Shown here piece after piece: positions 59,301-64,000 of a stretch of DNA of 64,000 bases. The notes beneath the pieces are model-generated. The model made no database searches. It worked only from the letters and a program-made list of their open reading frames with translations, and was not told the DNA's origin. Position 1 is the first letter of the stretch. Each line of letters starts with the position of its first letter. The translations under genes and the position numbers were made by a program. The DNA comes from Streptomonospora nanhaiensis (GTDB lineage: Bacteria > Actinomycetota > Actinomycetes > Streptosporangiales > Streptosporangiaceae), in contig NZ_CP113264.1 of NCBI RefSeq assembly GCF_026642255.1, positions 5,022,001-5,086,000 on the forward strand. Reading direction: 5' to 3'.

Positions 59301-60994
59301 CAGACGCTCTTCCCGATCAGGGTACCGCCGAAGCTCCTGCGCCGTCCCGCGTAGGCGTCGACGGCGCGCACCAGGTGGGAGCGGTCGAAGTCGGGCCAGA
59401 GAGCGTCCTCGAAGACGATCTCGGCGTAGGCGGTGTGCCAGGGCAGGAAGTTGCTGATGCGCTGCTCGCCGGCGGTCCTGATCAGGAGGTCCACATCGGG
59501 CAGGCCGGGATCGTAGAGGTACTCGGCGAGGTCGGACTCCGTCAGGCGTGTCGGGTCCAGCCGCCCCGAGAGCGCCTCGGCCACCGTGCGTTTGAGCGCG
59601 TCCACCATCTCCTGGCGGCCTCCGTAGTCCAGGCAGAACGTGAAGGTCGTCCCGCTGTTGCCCGACGTCAGCTCCTCAGCCCACTCCAGCCGTTCGCGGA
59701 GTACTGCCCCGACCCTGCTGCGGCGGCCGTACCAGCGCATCCGAACGCCCCGGGCGTGCAGGCGCCCGGCCACCCCCGAAACGCGCCGGGTGAACGCCCT
59801 GAGCAGAGAGGACACTTCTTCGGGAGAGCGCGACCAGTTCTCCGTGGAGAAGGCGAAGGTGGTCACGTACTTGATGCCCAGATCCCCGGCGGCGTCCACC
59901 AGGCGGTACATCGCCTCCTCCCCTGCCGTGTGCCCTTCCACGGGAGCCAGCCCGAGCGCCCGGGCCCACCGCCGGTTACCGTCCATGATCACGGCCACGT
60001 GCTCGGGGACCGCGGCGGGAGGACCCCCGGGGTCCGGGGACGGGACCGGGGGCTGCCGTTGCCGCAGCTCGGGGACGACCGGCAGGACTCCGACAGGTGT
60101 CTCTCGGGTTTGTGACAAACGGGCGGGAACGGCTGTTCGCGGTGAGGCGCCCGGCGGGTCCGCCGGAAGGTACTCGCACTCGTCCAGGCCCGTTCGCAGC
60201 CCGGCCACCGTGGTCGCGAGGAAGGGACGGCTGGAAGGGTGCATGGCATCGACCACCCCCTGCCCCTGGTCCAGCAGTCCGCGTGCCCGTTGCACCTGTC
60301 GTGCGATCAGTTTCCGATAGGCGTCCGTGCCGCGCACACCGATCAGGTCGTCCGCGTCCAGGCCGAGTCGCTCCAGGTCCTGACGGGGCAGGTAGCAGCG
60401 GCCCTGTTCAAGGTCTTCGGGCAGGTCGTGGAGGATGTCGACGTACTGGAAGACTTCCCCCAGCAGCGACATGAGTTCCGGGGCGTCCTCCCGGACCGGC
60501 TCCAACACGGTGCCGAACAACTCAGCGACGGTGCCGGCCGTACCGCGCATGTAGCCGCGCAGGTCGGCGAAGCCGGGAAAGTCGGGCGGCCTGCGACTGT
60601 CCTGTTCAAGTGTGGCGAGAAGCTCCTCCAGCACCGGCACGGACATGTCCCACGCCCGCACCGTGTGGACCATGGCGCGCTGGACCGGCGACAGGCGAAC
60701 GGGTGCGCCGGGTCCGCCGGCCAGCGCGGCCAGGGTGTCGGCGCGGAAACGGGCCAGGGCCGATCCACGCTCGGAGACCTCCCCTTCGTCGGCCAGCCGA
60801 TCAGCCCACAGCCCGAAGGCGGCCAGCGCGTGCGCATAGGGGCGCTTGTGGACGGGCAGCAGATCGACGACCTGCGGAGAGAGATGGTCCGCACCCGTGT
60901 GGATCCTGCGACAGACCTCGAAGGCGCGCGCCAGACCGGTGTCGGCGCCCCGCTCCGCGATCAGCAGGGGGCCCGTCCTCATGTACCCGCTCAT
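59300..60994 (-). CDS. Fusion of a squalene/phytoene synthase-like domain and a cis-prenyltransferase
   Basis: The 564-residue protein joins two prenyl-enzyme folds. Residues 1 to about 275 resemble squalene/phytoene synthases. An Asp-rich motif DRLAD (65-69) lies in AFGLWADRLADEG, and a second, YVDILHDLPEDLEQGRCYLP (184-203), matches the family's DxxxD-ED-GRxYLP signature. A Pro-rich linker covers about 276-330. Residues 331-564 are a full UppS-like domain: HVAVIMDGNRRWARALGL with catalytic Asp338, TFAFSTENWSRSPEEV, and DLLIRTAGEQRISNFLPWHT. The ATG at 60994 has GGAGGAACAGCG upstream. It is coupled to an ABC ATPase. It may make and join isoprenoid diphosphates in one polypeptide; product unknown. 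Confidence 0.88.
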   Translation of the reverse strand: MSGYMRTGPLLIAERGADTGLARAFEVCRRIHTGADHLSPQVVDLLPVHKRPYAHALAAFGLWADRLADEGEVSERGSALARFRADTLAALAGGPGAPVRLSPVQRAMVHTVRAWDMSVPVLEELLATLEQDSRRPPDFPGFADLRGYMRGTAGTVAELFGTVLEPVREDAPELMSLLGEVFQYVDILHDLPEDLEQGRCYLPRQDLERLGLDADDLIGVRGTDAYRKLIARQVQRARGLLDQGQGVVDAMHPSSRPFLATTVAGLRTGLDECEYLPADPPGASPRTAVPARLSQTRETPVGVLPVVPELRQRQPPVPSPDPGGPPAAVPEHVAVIMDGNRRWARALGLAPVEGHTAGEEAMYRLVDAAGDLGIKYVTTFAFSTENWSRSPEEVSSLLRAFTRRVSGVAGRLHARGVRMRWYGRRSRVGAVLRERLEWAEELTSGNSGTTFTFCLDYGGRQEMVDALKRTVAEALSGRLDPTRLTESDLAEYLYDPGLPDVDLLIRTAGEQRISNFLPWHTAYAEIVFEDALWPDFDRSHLVRAVDAYAGRRRSFGGTLIGKSV

Positions 60995-61119
60995 CGCTGT
61001 TCCTCCGCGGTGAGCGCGGGAGTATGCCCTCGCACCCGTGAACCGTTTCCCGCGAGAGGGACCGCCTGTGTCCACACCCTGGCCAACACCGAGGGGATTT
61101 GAATATGCACGCTGAGTAG

Positions 61120-61302
61120 CATAATGGTTTCCGTGCCCGCTTCGAACTGCTGGACCGGCGCAGGGGACGGACCCGGCTGGATCCGGCGAACGCGGTCTTC
61201 GAGTGCCTGGAGATCTTCCACAACCGGCAGCGCCGACACTCGTCGATCGGCTGGCTGAGACCCGTGGAGTTCGAGGGGAAGAGACCGGGCACCATGGCCT
61301 GA
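61120..61302 (+). pseudogene. IS3-family transposase C-terminal remnant
   Basis: A 60-codon frame ending at the TGA 61300-61302 encodes ANAVFECLEIFHNRQRRHSS followed by IGWLRPVEFE. This is the hallmark end of IS3-family OrfB (integrase core, with the HSSLGY-x-PxEFE pattern). A stop codon at 61117 and the lack of the DDE region upstream show it is a fragment. It lies in the gap upstream of the prenyl-synthase fusion and supports past insertion and rearrangement in this island. Confidence 0.8.
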
Positions 61303-61390
61303 GAATCCAGGAAAACGGCTCCAGCACACTCAGTACACGCCAACGTGGGCCAACGGCCCACCTGGCCCGGTTCAACCCCACCGAGCGCGC

Positions 61391-61418
61391 AAAAAAGGGC
61401 CCACCTGATGGTGGACCC
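61391..61418 (-). terminator. Rho-independent terminator of tRNA-Pro
   Basis: On the minus strand GGGTCCACC-ATCA-GGTGGGCCC forms a near-perfect 9-base stem with one mismatch, followed by six T residues. It is about 25 bases downstream of the tRNA 3' end. Confidence 0.8.
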
Positions 61419-61442
61419 TCTCATGACCCGCTACTTCTCTGT

Positions 61443-61515
<73 letters not shown>

Positions 61516-61866
61516 GCCGCTGGGCGGGCGCCGTCTCCGGTCCCGCCAACAGGTAAAACTGTAGCGCATCCGGCAGTGCTCTCGAACCGCCCACACCTTT
61601 CGGACGGCCCTCGTCCGTGGGCGGTCGCGACCCGGTGGACCGGTCGCGCGCCCCGCCGGGAGCGGGGTGCGGCAGCTTTCAGTGTCCCTGCCGGACCCCG
61701 GCGGCGGAGCCTCTGCGGTGGCTCCTCGCAGAGCTCGCGGGGACGTCGGCTCCGCGCGGTACCGTGGGGCGTTTCGCGCTCCCGGGCCTTCCGCGGGACG
61801 CCGGCGCGCCGCGCCCACGGCAACCGCCGCGGGCGTTCCTCCGTCCCCGACACCTGGAGCCACGCA

Positions 61867-62334
61867 TTGACCGAGCAGAGGGCACACGCCTGGGGGCGGG
61901 AGCTCCGAGTCGTCCACCAGAGGCTGCGCGACGCCCTGGAGGTGGCCCGCGAGGCCATCACCGACGGCGCGGGGGCCGAGTCCGTCTCCCGCGACCTCCG
62001 GCTCTTCTGCCTCGGGTTCTGCACCGCCCTGAACGGCCACCACACGAGCGAGGACGCCGCCCTCTTCCCCCTCCTCCTGGAGCGCCGCCCCGACCTCGCG
62101 CCCGTCGTCGCCAAACTCAAGCAGGACCACAGCATGATCGAGTACCTCATCGCCGGCCTGCAGAAGGCCGTGGACTCCGGGCACGGCTCCGAGGAGCAGC
62201 TGCGCCACCTCGACGGGATCGAGGCGGTCATGGAGACCCACTTCCGGTACGAGGAGAAGCAGATCACCGGCGTCCTCGACGAGCTCACCGGCGAGGGGCT
62301 GGACAGGCGGACCCTGCTGGGCCCCCTCGCCTGA
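61867..62334 (+). CDS. Hemerythrin HHE-domain protein
   Basis: This is a 155-residue four-helix protein with histidine/acid ligands in the hemerythrin pattern: VVHQRLRDALEVAREAI, NGHHTSEDAALFPLLLE, LKQDHSMIEYLIAGL and METHFRYEEKQITGVL. These would bind a di-iron centre. The start is a TTG at 61867 with GGAG eight bases upstream, matching the domain boundary; the frame is open much earlier but with Arg-rich, unlikely sequence. It may sense or buffer oxygen, nitric oxide or other oxidants. It is transcribed away from tRNA-Pro. Confidence 0.87.
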   Translation: MTEQRAHAWGRELRVVHQRLRDALEVAREAITDGAGAESVSRDLRLFCLGFCTALNGHHTSEDAALFPLLLERRPDLAPVVAKLKQDHSMIEYLIAGLQKAVDSGHGSEEQLRHLDGIEAVMETHFRYEEKQITGVLDELTGEGLDRRTLLGPLA

Positions 62335-62393
62335 GCTCCCGGGAAGGCCCGACGGCACGGGCCCGTCCCGCCGCCGGGATGCTCCAATGGATG

Positions 62394-63380
62394 TCAGCCG
62401 AGGTCCTCCTCCCCGAGCAGCCCCTCCCCCACCAGGTCCGCCCACAGCGCGTCCGGCACCGGCCGGGCGAACAGGTCGGCGTTGCGCCGGGCCTGCTCCG
62501 CCGACCGCGCGCCCACGAGGACGGTGGCCACCGCCGGGTGCCGGGCCGCGAACGCCATCGCCGCGCCCGGCAGGGACACCCCGTGGCGGCGGGCGACCCC
62601 GGCGATCGCGGCGGCCCGGGAGCGCACCTCCGGCGACGCCGCCGCGTAGTCGTAGGTCGCGCCCTCGACGGGTTCGTCCGTGGCGAGCACTCCGCTGTTG
62701 AACACACCGGCCGCGATCACCGACACCCCGGCGCGCCGGCAGGCCGGGAGCATCGTGGCCGCCGCCGACCGGTCCAGGAGCGTGTACCTCCCGGCGAGCA
62801 GCACCGCGTCCACGTCGGTCTCCACCGCGAAGCGCTCCAGCATCCCGGCCTGGTTCATGCCCGCGCCGATCGCGCCGACCACCCCCTGGTCGCGCAGCTC
62901 GTGCAGCGCGGGGTAGGCCTCGCCCACGGCCTGTTCCCAGTGGTCGTCGGGGTCGTGGAGCAGGACCAGGTCGACCCGGTCCAGGCCGAGCCGCTCCAGG
63001 CTCCCCTCCAGTGACCGCAGCACTCCGTCCGCGCTGAAGTCCCACCGGCGGGTGTGCGTGGCGGGGACGTCGAAACCGTGGTCGTCGCGTTCCCCGCTCC
63101 GGTTCGGGGACGGCTCCAGCAGCCTGCCGACCTTGGTCGACACGGTGTACCGGTCCCGGGGCAGGCCGGCCAGCGCGCGTCCCAGCCTCCGCTCGGAGAG
63201 GCCCAGCCCGTAGTGCGGGGCGGTGTCGAAGTACCGCACCCCCGCGTCCCACGCCGCCCGCACGGCATCGTGGGCGGCCTCCTCCGTCACCGCCCGGTCC
63301 ATGCCGTTGCCGATCCCCACGGCGCCGAACCCGAGCGCGCCGACCTCCACCCGCGAGCGTCCCAGCCTGGTCGTCCCCAT
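62394..63380 (-). CDS. Aldo/keto reductase, aldose 1-dehydrogenase-like
   Basis: The 328-residue TIM-barrel protein has the AKR catalytic set: Asp and Tyr in RYFDTAPHYGLGLSERRLG, Lys in YTVSTKVGRLL and His in DLVLLHDPDDHWE. The C-terminal cofactor loop is ATVLVGARSAEQARRNADL. This subgroup includes D-threo-aldose and L-fucose 1-dehydrogenases and pyridoxal 4-dehydrogenase. GGGGAGCGC precedes the ATG at 63380. It converges with the hemerythrin gene and stands alone. Confidence 0.88.
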   Translation of the reverse strand: MGTTRLGRSRVEVGALGFGAVGIGNGMDRAVTEEAAHDAVRAAWDAGVRYFDTAPHYGLGLSERRLGRALAGLPRDRYTVSTKVGRLLEPSPNRSGERDDHGFDVPATHTRRWDFSADGVLRSLEGSLERLGLDRVDLVLLHDPDDHWEQAVGEAYPALHELRDQGVVGAIGAGMNQAGMLERFAVETDVDAVLLAGRYTLLDRSAAATMLPACRRAGVSVIAAGVFNSGVLATDEPVEGATYDYAAASPEVRSRAAAIAGVARRHGVSLPGAAMAFAARHPAVATVLVGARSAEQARRNADLFARPVPDALWADLVGEGLLGEEDLG

Positions 63381-63670
63381 GCGCTCCCCTTCTCCGTGTG
63401 CCCACGGACAACTCTCGAACGCTGCGGCCCTCGCCATCCCTCGCCGGAGCCGGCGTGCGTGCTGCGCGGGGAACCTGTCTAACCCACGGGAGCCGGATCC
63501 GCAGACAACACGTCACGACTCTCGCGCAGTTTTCTTCCTCTGGAAAAGCACCCTTGCACACCGAAAGGTCGGCGCGCACAGGTACCGTGAGAAGGCGCCA
63601 TCCGAATCGATACATGTACCGATCGGTGGACGATGTTGCGCGCCACCCTCGGACACACAACAGGGGAGCC
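63381..63670. promoter_or_regulatory. Lower-GC divergent promoter region with a near-palindrome
   Basis: This 290-base gap marks a visible drop in GC. ATCGATACATGTACCGAT (63606-63623) is palindromic at 16 of 18 positions around a perfect TACATGTA core. It ends 47 bases before the methyltransferase start, where a regulator of a restriction-modification-type gene could bind. No coding frame is supported. Confidence 0.5.
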
Positions 63671-64000
63671 ATGGAAAAAAGGTTCAGAAGTCTGGACATC
63701 TGCGCCGGAGCCGGTGGCCAGGCTCTCGGCCTGGAACAAGCAGGCTTCGATCCGACGCTCCTTCTCGACACCGATCCTCACGCATGCGCCTCCCTGTTTC
63801 TGAACCGACCACAATGGGATGTCGTCGAGACAGACCTACGAGATTTCGTGGGACACGAATATCCCCAGGTCCTGAACGTCGATCTGCTGGCAGGTGGTCT
63901 TCCACGCATTCCCTACTCGGTGGCAGGGCAACAGCGCCAGGCCACGAGTGAGCGTGACGACCTGCTCAAGGCAACCGTCTGGCTGGCGACGGAGGTCCAA
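63671..64000 (+). CDS. C5-cytosine DNA methyltransferase-like protein, motif IV cysteine absent (partial)
   Basis: The 110 visible residues begin MEKRFRSLDICAGAGGQALG, the SAM-binding motif I of Dcm-type enzymes, with LEQAGFDPTLLLDTDPHACA as motif II. Motif IV, normally GGPPCQPFS with the catalytic Cys, reads LLAGGLPRIPYSVAGQQRQ. Arg79 stands where the Cys should be. AGGGGAGCC precedes the ATG. The gene runs off the right edge. Its DNA is clearly less GC-rich than the neighbours (AAAAAAGGTTCAGAAG at the start), which suggests acquisition. It may be a catalytically dead or repurposed member of a defence locus beyond the window. Confidence 0.85.
   Translation, partial: MEKRFRSLDICAGAGGQALGLEQAGFDPTLLLDTDPHACASLFLNRPQWDVVETDLRDFVGHEYPQVLNVDLLAGGLPRIPYSVAGQQRQATSERDDLLKATVWLATEVQ

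Noticed and set aside
60995-61381. N-terminal extension of the prenyl-synthase fusion
   Set aside because: The ATG at 60994 has a strong ribosome binding site, and the extension runs antisense through the IS3 remnant.
61576-61866. Longer start for the hemerythrin protein
   Set aside because: Extra residues are Arg/Ser-rich and unlike the family; the TTG at 61867 with GGAG upstream fits the domain boundary.

Overview
The window is very GC-rich and gene-dense, with many GTG or TTG starts and 4-base start/stop overlaps. These traits, plus an XRE/DUF5753-DUF397 pair, a GpgS-FolP2 gene pair, a TatA and a DUF1932-type oxidoreductase, point to a filamentous actinomycete, plausibly Nocardiopsis or a relative. 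The genus is inference from gene content. There is no rRNA and no CRISPR array. One intact tRNA, tRNA-Pro(GGG), is present.

Layout. (1) 1-7904: a catabolic-looking region with an oxidoreductase-RraA fusion, a divergent IclR regulator, a TctA-type permease with a small membrane partner, a class II (degradative) HMG-CoA reductase and a GAF-PucR regulator. (2) 8030-9981: XRE/DUF397 pair, a small unknown protein and TatA. (3) 10137-16253: one operon of GNAT acetyltransferase, amino-acid-type ABC transporter (permease, ATPase, lipoprotein) and two luciferase-like monooxygenases, resembling the Bacillus subtilis ytm/yxe S-(2-succino)cysteine salvage operons. (4) 16407-23817: HD protein, TetR/SDR divergent pair, a membrane protein with a PrsW protease, an integral membrane protein, a RibD-like reductase and a LigB-like protein. 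(5) 23828-28882: FolP2-like protein, glucosyl-3-phosphoglycerate synthase, PfkB kinase, PQQ-repeat membrane protein.

(6) 29533-40656: an unassigned cluster that looks biosynthetic. Two adenylate-forming ligases run left. A threonine-synthase-like PLP enzyme, a DAO-type flavoenzyme, a class III PLP enzyme and a methyltransferase run right as one tight operon. They are followed by a regulator with two TetR-type DNA-binding domains, a flavin monooxygenase and an EamA exporter. (7) 40767-47878: LysR, saccharopine-dehydrogenase-like enzyme, ECM4-like reductase, ArsR/SRPBCC pair, quinone oxidoreductase/TetR pair, VOC and PPOX proteins. (8) 48064-53771: a sugar ABC transporter with a YicI-like GH31 alpha-xylosidase, preceded by two perfect LacI-type palindromes but with no LacI gene nearby. 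(9) 53879-58339: TetR/SDR and TetR/MFS pairs, each target preceded by an inverted repeat.

(10) 58445-61515: a small island between a decayed tRNA-Pro copy and the intact tRNA-Pro gene. It carries a fused squalene/phytoene-synthase-like plus cis-prenyltransferase protein, a coupled ABC ATPase, a possible permease stub and an IS3 transposase remnant. (11) 61867-64000: hemerythrin protein, aldo/keto reductase and, running off the right edge in lower-GC DNA, a C5-cytosine-methyltransferase-like protein whose motif IV lacks the catalytic cysteine. The strongest leads are the prenyl-enzyme fusion island, the 29.5-40.7 kb cluster and the cysteine-less methyltransferase.
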